Below, piece by piece: positions 10,486-23,773 of a stretch of 64,000 nucleotides of DNA (positions are counted from its first letter, which is position 1; each line of letters opens with the position of its first letter). The position numbers and the translations under genes are program-made. The DNA is taken from NCBI GenBank assembly GCA_023055425.1, contig JALGPY010000002.1, forward strand, positions 46,734,821 through 46,798,820. The letters are read 5' to 3'. The stretch comes from Linanthus parryae (Eukaryota > Streptophyta > Magnoliopsida > Ericales > Polemoniaceae). Below the pieces are notes generated by a model that worked only from the letters and a program-made list of their open reading frames with translations, did not search any database and was not told the DNA's origin.

Positions 10486-11720
10486 GTCTTTTTAATGTTC
10501 TTCCAGTCAAGCCAATACAAACCTCTTTCCTTCCCATTCGTCTTTCACCAAAATTCACGAATCAAGCGCTCAATTTGATCAAAGAGTGTCTTATGAAATA
10601 AGAAGCAAGACATCGTATACGACGGGATAGTTTGGATATCTGCCTTCACAAGAATTTCTTTGCCCGCCGCTGATAAAAAAATCTCATTCCAACCGTAAAC
10701 CTTCTCACTATTTTGATCTATAATACTTGATAAATTTGCCATATTGGAGCGTCCGATCTTAGTAGGTAAGCCCAACGAACTCCTAAAGGCTCACACAACT
10801 ACATCTAAATCACTGGCGGTACACTGTCGGATAACATTGCTGATGACTTTTGTAAATTAATCTTCTGACTGAAGCATAATCATAATCATGTAAATTTTGT
10901 AAGAGAGCAGAGACTTCACCTTGTTGTCATCCGCAAATAGGAAATGGGATATCGCCGACCCACTCCTAGATGCCTTGACTGGAGTAATAACTTTATCCTT
11001 ACCCACTGCCACAATGGAATGTGATATACCTTCAGTACAAATATAAAACAAATACGGCGAGAGGGGACATCCCTGACGAGGACCCCAATGCGGTATAACA
11101 TCACCCATTACTTCGTCATTCCGGACAAAAGAAAAACAAACCGTCGTAACACTTCCCATAATAAGATTGACAAATCTCGTGCTAAACCCGATCTTAGTCA
11201 GTATAGAACGTAGATAACACCACTCGACCTTATTGTACGCTTTGCTCATATCCGCTTTTAGTGCCATAAACCCTATTCTTCCTGTCATTCTTATAGTCAT
11301 GGAATGGATAACCTCATAAGTAACTATCACATTATTGAAAATCAGTCGTGTCAACATAAAAGCACTTTGGAATAACGAAATTAGACAATTCAAAATAATT
11401 TTCAAATGATTAACTATATCTTTGGCAGAATTTTATACATTACCATACATAGACTTATTGGTCTATAACACGCCGATTTTTTACCTTCGGAATAAGAGCA
11501 ATAACTGTAGTTAAATTGCCTAACATCATCACCATTATAGAGAAAACTTAAGAAAGCTTCCGTGATGTGATCACCCACAATTGGCCAAAACTGTTGAAAA
11601 AACCCCGGTGAGAATCCATCGACACCGGGTGCTTTGTATGGTCTTGCAACGCAAACCAAATTTCAGTCGTTGTAAACGGTGCATATTTTTTCGGGGCCTC
11701 CTATGTGTCATCTTATTAGT
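10486..11720 (-). pseudogene. LINE reverse transcriptase fragment, copy B
   Basis: This is homologous to copy A from 8016 onwards. It contains PYKAPGVDGFSPGFFQQFWP, CYRPISLCMVMYKI, ALKADMSKAYNKVEW, GPRQGCPLSPYLFYI, SHFLFADD and GLPTKIGRSNM ... AGKEILVKADIQTIPSYTMSCF. Frameshifts (around 10930 and 11480) break the frame. It keeps more of RT than copy A, including the LKADMSKAYNKVEW block. Confidence 0.85.
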
Positions 11721-11779
11721 TCAAATTTAGATCATCTACTGCTTTGACTTAATCTTGACCCAAGATATCACGAGCAACT

Positions 11780-12275
11780 GTGAGGTCGAATGAAGCGATT
11801 TACTTTTGAGGCGGCATGGTTGCAACACCAAGGAATTTGTGAGGTTGTCGATTCTAGCTTGTCAGTGGGCTGGGGGGGGACTTGGACGTGGATGCTACAT
11901 TGGCTCAAACGACAAACATACTTCCCGTTTGGAGGAGACAAAGTGGTGGGCGAACCAGCAGCGACACGGAGGGAGATCCAATACTTGGATTTTGAAGCTT
12001 TTGGGACGGCAACAAACTGTTGAAGTGGTCGAACAACTTCATTGTTTACGTGCCAATTACCACGATATTCTACAGGAAGATGAGATACGTCGGTTCCAAC
12101 GTGCCCGTGTTACTTCCATAACAAGGTCTCGGTGCGAAGGAGACGCAACTATATTTCTGGGTTGGATGACATTAACAGCGTGTGAAAGGAAGGGAACGAA
12201 GAAGTAGTGTGTTCTACAACAATATTATCGAGACCTCTTCACCTCACAAAGACATTTCATGATGTTTGCTGGGTT
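11780..12275 (+). pseudogene. Inverted 5' part of LINE copy B
   Basis: The plus strand reads KRFTFEAAWLQHQGICEVVDSS, then QTVEVVEQLHCLRANYHDILQEDEIRR and a deleted version of the GDKN block. The head-to-head arrangement with its RT is the same as in copy A, so the inversion predates the tandem duplication. Confidence 0.75.
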
Positions 12276-12454
12276 TTAAAAGTTTTTATTAAAAAAGTGT
12301 AATCAACTCAAATACTAGAAGCACAACTTTTAATAATTTTTGTTAGGTTAATAATGATTGGTTTCTTCAAAACCTCGTCATGCCGAAATGTTTAATTAGA
12401 CACAAGCGAAGTAGACAAAGTCCCAATGTGAGACCTAAAAGGATTCTAGACAAT

Positions 12455-12800
12455 CAATAGCGACAAGGAGGGAGATCCTGTACCAGATTCAGAACAAATT
12501 ATGGAAGTGATCGAACGACTTCGTTGTTTACTTGCCAATTACAACGACATTCTACGGGAAGATGAATTACGTTGGTTCCAACATACACGTGTTAATTGGC
12601 TCGCTTTTGGTGATAAAAATAGCCGTTACTTTCACAACAATGCATTGGCGCGAAGGAGACGCAATTATATTTTCGGGTTGCAGGACAGTAACGACGTGTG
12701 GAAGGAAGAAAACGCAGAAATTGTGTGTGTTCTACAACAATATTTCGACGACCTCTTTACCTCACAGAGCCATTTCATGATGTTTGTTGGGTTTTAAATG
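12455..12800 (+). pseudogene. Second partial LINE linker segment, copy B
   Basis: The plus strand reads VIERLRCLLANYNDILREDELRW, VNWLAFGDKNSRYFHNNALARRRR, VWKEENAEIVCVLQQYFDDLFTSQS. It is the best-preserved version of this block in the window and corresponds to 10085-10425. Confidence 0.75.
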
Positions 12801-13149
12801 CTTCGATAAAAAAAGCGTAATAAACACAAATACTAGAGACATAACATTTACTAATTTTGTCAGTTTAATAATGATTAGATTCTTCAAAACCTCGTCACGA
12901 ATACCAAAATATTTAGTCAGACACAAGCGAAACATACCGAGTCCCAATATAAGACTTACAACAATTCTCGAAAATCAACATGACCAAGACCCAAAAATAT
13001 CGCAAAAGATTAGAATCTTTGTCCAAATGACTAAAATCTTTGTCCAAATCCAAATGACCAAGACAACCATTTGTATTCCTTGTTGTAGCTGCTACACGCA
13101 CACAAGATAATTCCTCTCCCCCCAGATTACTTTTTGTAGTACTCTGAGC

Positions 13150-13384
13150 AGAGTATCAACCTGCGAAATACCGCTACCTGCAAAGGGAATTTCAAGTGGT
13201 ACCACCGCTGGCTCCTACTATATCAATCCCTCTCCGTTGTCTTCACCTGCCCTTCTCTCTCCCATAGCTCTCTGTCTCTCTCTCTCTCTCTCGTCCACTA
13301 AACCCTAGTTTTCTTCCCTCTCGCTAAGCTCATACTCGTCGGCCGTTTCGTTTGCAGAGCAGCTCAACGGTCGTCTACACCAAT
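13150..13384 (+). promoter_or_regulatory. 5' leader (exon 1) and proximal promoter of the DRD1-like gene
   Basis: This region holds a CTCTCT-rich leader (about 13258-13294), the plant-leader word AAACCCTAG and a splice donor AAT|GTGAGT at 13384/13385. A TATA-like actatatca lies near 13217. The same sequence is duplicated at 60857-61092, which helps define the unit. The transcription start is not determinable here. The sequence upstream is LINE-derived. Confidence 0.6.
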
Positions 13385-13993
13385 GTGAGTCATTTCCGGC
13401 CAATTTCTCCCTAATTTCGCTTCTAGAGTGGAAAACAGAGCATGGATTTGTTCGGAAAGCTTTCAGCTGTGGAAAAATCTGCCGGAAAAAGCCGATCACG
13501 TCGATCGGTTCCTGTTTCCGGCTTTTTCGTTTCCCCTGAGTTTTGTTTTCAGAGAAAAATGGTAGCTTTTGCGAGAAATTCGTGTTTTTGAGATTTTTTC
13601 CCCTTTGCAAAGATACATTTAGGGTTGAGCAGGAGAAATTGGTGAACAGAGTTGGGGAAGCTGAAACTCGTGAACATGTGTGTTGGTTTTGCTCGACGAC
13701 GTGGGTCGATTTCTGTTTCCTTTTGTTTAAATTTCGAATTTTTAGTTGAACATTTTTTTGCTTAACCTAAAAAATTGATTCGAAGAGAAATTTGATTTTG
13801 ATAGGAATGAGGCAGTAGATTTGTGTTCTGTTCTTGGTTGATTAATGAATGCATGCACCTGAATCGAGTAGGAATTAGTTTCTCTGCTAGATTTCGTAAG
13901 GGGATGGTGTGGGTGTGATTAGTACCGACTAATATACAAATATTTGGAAAGTGAAAACAGAGGGTGATTAGGAGCCTATTTATGGCCAAGTGT

Positions 13994-14060
13994 AGTTAAT
14001 TGACTGTTTTAGGCAAAATCTAGTTAATCGATTGTTTAAGGCAAAATCTAGTTAATCGTT
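13994..14060. repeat. 28-bp tandem repeat in intron 1
   Basis: About two and a third copies of a unit beginning AGTTAATCGATTGTTTAAGG, at 13994, 14022 and 14050. Confidence 0.8.
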
Positions 14061-14063
14061 TTT

Positions 14064-14289
14064 GAGTGGTGATTTCAAAGGAATGCTCTCATGGTAACTC
14101 CCATGAGAGCTCTACGTGACACGATATATGGGATGCTCAAATCTTTACAACATTATGATCATATGATTGCAAGTGACATTTGATTGACGTTTGATGTACA
14201 AAAAAGATTAAGTTTTGTGTGTCTCATATTGTGCCACGTAGGGTTCTCATGGGAGTTACCATGAGAGCGTACCCATGAGATCACCACTC
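14064..14289. mobile_element. Foldback MITE in DRD1 intron 1
   Basis: Inverted ends GAGTGGTGAT...ATCACCACTC. Each arm also contains a smaller palindrome (CTCTCATGG..CCCATGAGAG and its counterpart near 14246-14268). About 226 bp with no ORF. A clear target duplication was not found, so the superfamily is undecided. Confidence 0.7.
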
Positions 14290-14577
14290 GTTAAGTTAAA
14301 TATCTTTAAATTTACAACTGTTGGAAACCAAATTCTGGTGTTCAAGAGCCAAAATCGAAGCTTTAGATTTTAAGCAATACCCGACTTGACGATATAGCAT
14401 CATTTCCCACATTATCCCTCTTTTCTTTTTACCTAAGTTGACATTTGTTTCTTTGGTGTAATTCGTGAAAATGTTGCTGTATGAATTCAGAGCTGTTTAC
14501 TGTATTTATGCTTTAACTAATTTATCAGAGAAAACACATTTGTTAAGCTTTCATTTGGTGGGATCACAGAATTAGCT

Positions 14578-17500
14578 ATGACATGCTCTCCCAACAATGG
14601 TGCGGGCTCAGATGCTGCAGGCTCCAGTCATTCTAGCACAACCGGTGAGTCTGTCTTTTGCTGCATTTATGTATAGGGCACAATCTATGAATGGAAGGTC
14701 TCATATATTTCGTTTACTTGTGACTTTATAGCAGATTATGCTTACAATCAGCGTAAGAGACTACGGTCACCCGAGGAAGTGAAGGTTGAATGCAGCACGG
14801 TTTCTGGACAGAAGAAGGCAAAAACTGCTTCACAACCCAGAAACATAGTTGATTGGCCTAGTATGATGGAGGAGGTCAAATCAGGAAAATACGGGAGCGT
14901 GACACAGGACATGGAAGACCTCATGACCAGGAAAAGAGAGGTGCTGGAGTCTATTCTGAGAACCATTGCAGAAAGGAACGAGAGTAAAGTACTGAGCCAG
15001 CCAAAATCTGCTCCTGCTGGCACACATTTTATTGATTTGGCTGAAGATGATGAAGATGATGATGAAAAGGATCAAGTGACAGAAACAATGCAGGATGTTA
15101 TTTTCATTGATGATGACTGTGAGATTGAAGACCAAAGACCTGTCATAGCGCACAAAGAGAGTGTAGAGACTGCAGAAGAAGATGAGAGGACACAGCTGCT
15201 CAGCCCTTGCTCCAAAATGCAACCAACGCTTTCGGATTTAGTTGTCAATGTGGACGACAAAGTAGAAGAAAAGAGCACCATTGAATTGCCCAAGGAAAGT
15301 GCAGATACTGTCTATGAAGCTAAAGAGTTCATCGGGAAGGATTCCCCGGTACTTCTTTTTCTTTTTGGTTTCTACGTCAAAATTTAAATGCCTTGCTCTT
15401 TTCCTTAAATTTCAAGTTTTGATTCAAAATTGTTTTTTGACTCAATCTGATGACTGTTTTGGCCTCTTCTCGCTTGAAGTTTCAGGATAGAGACTTTGCC
15501 GGGGGCCAAAGTTTGAGGAACAACAGTGTAATGTTTAATGAAGAGAACAAAGTTGGTAAGGATATCGAGGATGATCTAGAGACTAAGGAAGGTACAGACC
15601 TAAGTGTGGAAAGGGATGGTACACAGCTTGCTGATGAAAATGAAACCGAGAGATCTAAAGGTGTTTACGTCGGGGTTGAGGAGGATATAGAAATGGATGA
15701 AGGTAATAACCAGCCTGACTCTAGTGATGATGACGGCCTAGCCGATATCTGGAAGGAAATGTTTATAGCACAAGAATGCTCCAAGGTACTTTTGTTCAAG
15801 CACTGTGCCTTAAATGCATTCTAAGTGATTTTTGAAATGTTAAGTGGCACTGAGTGGTGAATGATTCTGGCCCATATATGTTCAACTACCTCCTAATGTA
15901 GTATCATGTTTTTGGAACCAGATGTTTCAAGACACTGAGACTCATTTGACAAAATCAGATCTTCTATCTTACTTATGTGGTTTGATCTTCTTTACTCCCT
16001 GGTCCTCGTTAATGGGCTGTCATTACTTTTCCTGATTTGCAAACACAGACTTACTAGAGATGATTATCGGAGGATTCTAAAACTGGAACGTGTTTCGCGT
16101 TTCTGTTTTAGAATTTATTTAATGATTTTTATTCTTTAATGGTCATGTTTTTTTCTTAGTTAGAAAATTGACATTGTGTTGTCTCATCTCTGACTCAGGG
16201 CTTGTTTCTTTCTAATCAAGTTATTGCCCACGAAAGTAATGCAAATTGTTGCAAGTGGCAACTAATTTAAATAAGATGATTCTTAAATTTCACTGCGTAA
16301 GGTATACGATTCTAGGGGTTTGGTTAAGATTACAACTCTGTCTTAAAAAAGCAAAGATGATTTTGGTTAAATAGTTCTATTAGTAAAGAGAAAGAGAATG
16401 CAAAAATTACTTGATTGATGGAGGTGGATGCTGGCTCAAGTTGTGACAGGAATGAATATTTTCTTAACATGATGCAGTTTAAGATATATGCCCTCTTTTC
16501 TGGACTGAATTAACAAAGAAAATAGTCTCTGTTGTAACAAAGCAAAGTAGTACAATCATACTCCAGGGAAGAAATTGCACCGGAACTTAAGTTTTGAGAT
16601 CTTAATTGTGGGCCAAAATGGAACAATAAGTATGTAGAGTGAGATCTATAAGTTTATTTTCTTCCTTTCCACGGTTTGAACATTTTGTCATATATTTTCC
16701 GGTTGTTCTAGTTGCTGTCGCCAACTTATAGGATCACTGATAGTTCTATTGAAGAACATATAATAATATGGGTGAGAAATTGTGTGGTCTGTATCTATTG
16801 GCATACAATAACCATGGGTGTGACACTCTTTGTCTTCTACGCCATTGGATCCAATCATTTGCAGTTATTGGATCACATTCATTTTCATTCACGCATACCA
16901 ACTTAGTGATCCACATTCCACACTCTCTCTACAACTTAATTTCACATTGCAATCCTACAATTTTTATTATTGTCAATTTATTTCATTCATGTATGATATA
17001 ACAGCGTGTATCAACATAAAAAATCGAATAGTGCCTTAAAGGCACGGGTTTATGCCCTAGTACCTTTATATGGAGTATTCTCTAAGAAGTAAGAACCACA
17101 CATGCAGGACTTAAGAAATTATCACCACCAGTCTGGCAAAATTGGCAGCATATTCTTCAAAGTAGCCAGTATTATTCAAAGTAAGCGATGCCCGGTGTTT
17201 TCGTACCGAGTAACCCTATAATCTATCCTGGTAATGATAATTGCATATTTCCGATTTCTTAACATTTATTTTGCTTTTCAACACATTACCGATGGGGGAC
17301 TCTGTTAGTAACAATCTTAAGCAAATACAGCGTTTAAAGTACTTACAATAGTTAGTTAAGATCGTAAAAGTTGTCAAAATGCCCATGCATGCTTTGTTTC
17401 GTTAACTTTCATTAAATCGGAAACCAATTAAATGAAAAAAAATTATATGCTGCTGGTCTTGCAGCTTCTGTTTTACTGTAAATATTATAGAAGACACCTT

Positions 17501-20500
17501 ACCGAAAATAATACTTCTTCATCCGAAGCATGAAATTTTTCTGTTTAAATGTAAATATAACTAAAGATAGAGATACCTATAACTTGAACCAACTATTCCC
17601 CCCTATAATTCAACTGAAGAGTACTACATGTTCATTTGAATTCCATATCTCGTGCATCAAATAAACTTGTGTTGTTGAATGCTTATAAAGAGAGAAAAGC
17701 CAGTAGGGACGATTTTTCAAGGCCTCATATCACCATTTGAGTCATGGACAAAAGTAGTCTAAGCTTTGAGGCACGAATATAAGGATCACACAAGAAAATA
17801 AGATGGAAGTACATGAAGAGAAAAGATAACAAATTTAGTATCCTGGACACTAAACTAAATGGAAAATGTAAGGGATGTAAAAAGAGATAGCACGTTGGAT
17901 GAATGTAATGGAAATTTGTTACTGACACTAAACTAATTGGAAATTTTATTGGTTGATTTTTTTTTTTTTACCTGGTTAGAGTAAAGATGGAAAAATATTG
18001 CAGATACTTTTAGTGAATCAAACCATTAAATTAATTGATCTATGAAAAGTATTTCCGTTTATCTATCAAACGGAGAATTCACATTTGTATAAGAATCCAC
18101 AGGGTTCCACCTCAAAACCAATGGGCTTTGAGGGGAGTAGCCCAAGAAACTTATAAGTTGAAGTTTCGTTTGTAAGTCTCCGATGTGGGACTTCTCAATA
18201 ACTGGCTAATGCTCCGTTCACGGTTACCCGTCCACGACACATGGCATTTATTATAAATAGCTTTTTGGCACATATTGCTCAAAGGAGCAGTGAATGCCTC
18301 GTTGATTTATTTACTATGAAAATTGGTAACTATTGAAACTTAACAATGACTAGTATTTACCGATTACTTACCATAATCTCCCTCGTCCATAACCGATAAA
18401 TGATACAGTACCATCTTTACTTATTATTGATGGCATTATAATGCAAACTGTAAAAAATATATAGTTATTGTAATATTCAGAATAAAGACTAAGTACCACA
18501 ACTCTGAATCTAGTTGAAATCTGTCGCAGCCTAAGACCTTAACAGAGTCCTTATTTTAAACGTAGAATTGTTACTCAGGTTTGAGCTCCATGATAAAGTT
18601 TCAGCTCATTTGTGTAATATAATGAATGTGGATTATCATGACTAGCCTTAGGGATGCAAACTTTGTGGTTATGGGGTATCTTTTTGTTCATACTTTTCTT
18701 GCCTATCCTCGTGAGTGCCAAAGGACATAGTCTATACTTCTTATCTAGTGGATTTCATTCTAGTAGATGAAATTGTTTTAGAGGTGCTTCCACACTCTGA
18801 GCTTCGGCCACAATCAGATACCCTGATGATACTTTCGAGTTCTGAGAATGTATTTTACTTCAAATTTTGAACTCTTTACTGCAACACCGTCTATCATCTC
18901 TGTTGAATGTGAGCCAGTTTTCTGTTGTTTTCAAACTTGTGCTAATTCTTTCAGCTTCCTTCTGTCCATCAGGATACAACTGCAGATCCTCCATCTGATG
19001 AACATTTAATAGAAGGTGAAGATTATTGTGACCACCAATTTGTATTGAGAGATGACATTGGTGATGTTTGTCGAATCTGTGGAATAGTCAAGAGGGGAAT
19101 TGAAGAGATAATTGAGTACCAACTGCCAAAGGTGTGCAAATATTCTGTTCCTTCAGCAAGCAATTGTTTGCTCTCTTCTCGATGAAATTTTGTTTGCTAG
19201 TGCTTTTTTGGGATACATTCAAGTTTTAACCCGTTGATAACTAAACAGATAATGACACGTAGTACACGGGTGGTATACGTATTTGAACCACACAGAGAGT
19301 TAGTTTTAAACTTTTAACTGTGGCTTACCTGAAGACTCCTTATAAGTTTTCTTTCTGTTGACTCTGAAAGAAACCATTTGGTAACACTATCAATGAGTTA
19401 TGGATTTCCAGTTAAAGTTATATACCTAAATTCACGAGTGCCTTCCCTAACAGGCTGGAATGTTGAAGCAAATGGCCCAAACTTATTTTGTCTTTCTTGG
19501 GCTTGAATATATTTGTAGAATAAAATTGGAAGTAATGTTGGTAATTGGCATGCATATGAAGAATGTCTGTGCGAAAGGGTCAAACTACTTTGTCATCAGC
19601 AATTGGATAGTACATATCATTATAGCCTGTTTGTTTGTCAATTGCTAATTTTTAATTGCTAATGTCCTTTCTGCTAACTTCTTCTTGTCTGATGATATTG
19701 GTCAATCTTCTAGTTGGTATTGTCCATATTGTTCACATGTACCATATTGTTAATTTATTCTGGATTTTCTTAGATCAATATACTTTTTTTATATCCAGGG
19801 TAAAAGGACCACACGTACATATGCTCGGGAATCCATGTCTACAAAGGACAACGAACCCAGAGAAAACTCGGCAAACTTCTCTAGGCAGGACTTTATGCCC
19901 ACTGAGATCACAGCTCATCCCCGACACCAGAAGCAAATGAAGGAACATCAATTAGAGGGGTTCAACTTTCTCATTGGTAATTTGGTCTCAGAGAACCCCA
20001 GAGGCTGCATCCTGGCCCATGCTCCAGGCTCTGGAAAAACATTCATGATTATCAGCTTCACACATCGTTTTATGACCACGTATCCGGATGCCAGACCACT
20101 TGTAGTCCTACCAAAAGGCATACTGGCTACATGGAAACAAGAATTTCTGAAATGGCAAGTCGAAGATATCCCTCTGCTAGATTTGTACTCTAGTAAAACA
20201 GATCATAGAGCAGATAATAGGTCACAACAGCTGGAAGTATTACAACAGTGGGTACAGCGTAGAAGCATTCTGTTTCTGGGGTATCAACAGTTCTCTTCTA
20301 TTATTTGTGACACTGCACTCTGCCAGACTACAGATGATTGCAGAGAGATACTGCTGAAACGCCCTTCTATTCTCATCATGGATGAAGGACATACTCCTAG
20401 AAATGACAACACTGACCTCCTCAACTCCCTGAAGAAGGTTCAAACACCTAGGAAAGTTGTACTTTCAGGGACCCTTTATCAGAACAATGTTAGGGAGGTT

Positions 20501-23500
20501 TTCACCATTTTCGACCTTGTGCGCCCAAGGTTCTTGAAATCAGAGACTTCCCGCTCCATCATGAAGCGGATCTTGAGTAGAGTCTCAAGGGTGAAGCCAA
20601 ATGTAGATGCCAAGACTCAAGAAAATACTTTTTACAAATCAGTAGAGGATGTGCTGCAGAAAGATGAAGATTTCAAGAGGAAGGTTACTGTCATTAAAGA
20701 TTTGCGCGAAATGACACGCAAGGTTCTGCATTTTTACAAAGGAGATTTTCTTGATGAGTTGCCTGGACTACTCGACTTTACAGTTTTCCTTAACCTGAGC
20801 CCTCAACAGAAGAATGGTCTTCAAGAACTGACAAAGTCAAAGAACAGGTTCAAGATCAGTTCTGAAGGAAGTCTACTTTATGTGCACCCACATCTGAGAT
20901 CTATGAAAAATGCTTCTTCGACTAGTGGTGGAAAAGATGGACATGATGAGATGGATCAAATGTTACAGAACTTGGATTTGGACAAAGGAGTCAAGGCAAA
21001 GTTTTTCCTGAACATGTTATCCTTCTGCGAGTCTGGCAACGAAAAGCTGCTAGTTTTCAGCCAGTATGTTCTGCCACTCAAGTTCTTGGAGAGGCTGGTT
21101 GTGAAGATGAAGGGATGGAGTCTTGGAAAAGAGATTTTCGTGATCACTGGTGTATTCTCTTCCGAGGATAGAGAATTGGCCATGGATCAGTTCAACAAAT
21201 CTTCCCATGCTCGAGTGTTCTTTGGGTCTATAAAAGCATGTGGGGAAGGAATATCTCTAGTTGGCGCATCGCGTATTATCATACTAGATGTCCACTTGAA
21301 TCCATCTGTCTCAAGGCAAGCTTTAGGCCGTGCATTCCGACCGGGTCAGACAAAGAAAGTCTATACATACAGGTTAGTTGCTGCTGAATCCCCTGAAGAG
21401 GAAGACCATACCGTTTGCTTCAGAAAGGAGTCAATTTCCAAGATGTGGTTCGAGTGGAATGAATTCAGTGGCAGTCATGACTTTGAAATGGAGAAGGTCG
21501 ATGTGCAAGACTGTGGCGACCCGTTTTTGGAATCAGCAAGGTTGAACGAAGATGTAAAAGCTCTATACAGAAGGTCAGTCACCACTATTGTTATCTGTTA
21601 CCATTATTATTATTATAATTAATTGTGATTACACACACACACATTTACGTACTTCGATTAAAAGGGAGATGTTTATATATATAGGGGAAAATTACATGAA
21701 AATAAATTACAGAAATTGATAAAAATGCGTCCATTCCCCTCTTTGCTGTTGTGTAGGTCTTGAGATGGTATTTTTCCAATTTGTTGGCTTCCTTTACGTC
21801 TTCCCCCGGGATACCCCTTTTTCATTGTAATTTGTTGGTAAGTCAATAAGTCATCGGTGTTGATGTCCTTTAATTTCTTCAAACACAAGCTCCTTAGTGT
21901 GAGTGGGTTTGCTCTTTTAATGACTTAGGTTGTGATGTTTGCACGCTGAATGAGGTGGCATGTCTAAAGTAGGGATGGCAACGGATCGGATCCACCTATA
22001 TCCATATCCGAATCCGATCAAAATAAGTGGATCCATATTCGATCCGAATCCGACCGGATCGGATTTTATTTGTAATATCCGTATTCGATCCGACAATCCG
22101 AATCTCTAGAAACGGATCTGATCGGATCGGGATTTGAATCTTGAGCAACTTTTTTTTTTTTTTTGCTTCTCACAAAAATACGCAACAAATTCAAAAAAAT
22201 ACGTAAAAAATCCACCACACAAAATAAAAATGTGCCTAAAAAAGTAGAAATATACTCAAAATATTTTACCACTACGACAAACTCAAATCTGTCAAGAAAT
22301 ATAAGCAAGCCATTCAAAGGTTTAAGGCACCGATAATGTCTAAAATTGTCTACAAACTCAATCAAAACAACATACTAATGTGTAGTGGATATTTTTTTTG
22401 GGGTAATAATGTGTTATGTGTGTTTCCTAATGATGCAGTGGAATGTAGGCAAAACATAATGTGAAGTAAATTGTGTAATGTATTTATATATATGTAGGTA
22501 AATAAATAATTTTTCATAAAACTATGTGTGTTCGGATCCTTTGGGGTCGTATATCCAACGGATATCCTAATATATTCGGATCGAATCCGGAAACGGATCG
22601 AACTTTGATTTTTAATATCCATATCCGATTCATTTTAAAATGGATCGGTTTTGGACTTGATCCATTCGGATCGAATCACTCGGATTTCGGATCGGATCGA
22701 ACCGCATTGCCATCCCTACTCTAAAGGCTTGTAATGAATCAGCGAGCCTTTGAATGATATAGTTCATTAGCCGCGGAGTGTCGACAGCGTAAAACTTTTT
22801 CGTACTCATTCTGTAGGTTGGAGAGAATTCTATGAAAAGTTAAGTTTGTTGAGATTGGCATTCATTATTGAAAACTCAAGCCAAGTCAAGAGGCTTTCAA
22901 ATGTGTGAGGAATGAGGAGAATGTGCAGCTGGAGAGATGATATCATGGGCACTGAGTATTAAAGAATGTAGACTATTATTCTCTTTTGTGAAGGTTCTGT
23001 GGATGGACTAGAAGCACTTGAGCAGCGGTAGAAGCCACTGCTTGTTGGGTTGGTGGCTAAAGTGGTTGACTGAGAGATTTATGAAACTGGAGCTGAAGTT
23101 CTCTATGAAGGGGTTTATGGAGAAGTCTTATATTGTGGTAGCTTATTGTCTTGTCCGATCACAGAATTGTTGAGCTTAGATCTCTTAAAAGGGACTGTAT
23201 TTTGTAGCTTGCATTGTTATATCAGACCATCAGTCAGTTCAGGTTTCACTTGAATTACCGAATAATTGGTTTATAAGAGATGCAGGTTTATTCTGTTCCA
23301 TTTAGATCCTTGGCTATGTTGACATAGTGCTGTTGGTGGAACTGAAAATTTCTGATTAGATCCACAGAATACATTTTCGATCCCCAAGAAGCTTTTAGAA
23401 TTTCTGAAGTTTGAATGATTCTGTTTGACACTTTGGCTAGCAACGCTTGGTTAAGAGACATTAGGGTTCTAAAACCTAAACCACCTTCAGTCTTTAGAGA

Positions 23501-23773
23501 TTGGTTTACAAAGATGTTCTTATTTTTTCCTTTGTATGCCTCTTGGTGAATTGCCTCCCTTCCATGGAAAAGATGATAATGTTTGTTGCAGTTGCTTTAG
23601 GAAATAGTAATTGGTGATTTGAATACTGAGAATAGGTAGATGGGTATGGCATTTAGGAAACTGCAGATGAGTACACATCTTCAATGTTATTTATTTATTT
23701 ATTTTAAGTCGGATGATTTTTATGATTTCAATGTAGCTTAGCTTAGTCATGCTTCTTTCCACTGTGCAGGTAA
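14578..23773 (+). CDS. DRD1: DRD1/CHR35-like SNF2 ATPase of RNA-directed DNA methylation
   Basis: Coding exons by GT..AG borders and phase: 14578-14644, 14735-15348, 15486-15785, 18973-19131, 19799-21573, 23770-23773, giving 972 residues. The N-terminal ~380 residues are acidic and divergent, with [15 protein letters not shown] and then [25 protein letters not shown] before the ATPase. Helicase motifs follow: HAPGSGKT (~455), MDEGH (~575), [38 protein letters not shown] and [11 protein letters not shown]. The family (DRD1, relative of CLASSY proteins) is nuclear and forms the DDR complex that lets RNA polymerase V transcribe silenced loci. The last exon supplies only G-TAA: AGA-AG|G-TAA ends the protein at ALYRR, as in relatives. 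Without that splice the frame would read 16 more residues, to 21622. The protein is somewhat longer than Arabidopsis DRD1 (888 aa by recall). No break is visible. Confidence 0.88.
15786..18972 (+). other. Large DRD1 intron 4
   Basis: A 3.2-kb AT-rich intron between exons ending ECSK and starting DTTADPP. It contains no convincing ORF. Around 18085-18250 it holds a stretch with ACCAATGGGCTTTGAGG, AGTAGCCCAAG and CCGATGTGGGACTTCTC, words I associate with plant LTR/TRIM-type repeats. It is probably an old repeat fragment, and no boundaries can be set. Confidence 0.6.
21970..22718. mobile_element. hAT-type MITE in the last DRD1 intron
   Basis: Ends TAGGGATGGCAA...TTGCCATCCCTA, flanked by 8-bp duplications GTCTAAAG / CTCTAAAG (7 of 8 match). 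The subterminal regions are crowded with GGATCGGAT / ATCCGAT words in both orientations; the AT-rich centre has no credible ORF. Same family as 53299-53876. Confidence 0.85.

Larger units (their letters stand above)
8016..12960. repeat. Two tandem copies of a ~2.47-kb unit
   Basis: Units 8016-10485 and 10486-12960 share the same order: minus-strand RT, plus-strand linker, an AT-rich tail (beginning ATGATGTTTGTTGGGTTTT), a second plus-strand linker, and a second tail. Sequence from the last tail to the DRD1 5'UTR also recurs at 59470-61100. The LINE composite therefore belongs to the duplicated 5' flank of the DRD1 gene. Confidence 0.75.

Noticed and set aside
14748..15293. Minus-strand ORFs over DRD1 exon 3
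   Set aside because: The plus-strand frame continues the DRD1 protein with matching splice phases; the minus ORFs are shadows.
18085..18250. TRIM carrying a 5S-like RNA promoter
   Set aside because: The words resemble plant LTR/TRIM repeats, but no 5S rRNA box A/C sequence and no paired LTRs could be found.
21574..21622. DRD1 C-terminal extension ending in HYYYYN
   Set aside because: It translates an ATT repeat after a good donor (AAG|GTCAGT). Splicing to 23770 gives the shorter family-like end. Kept only as an alternative.
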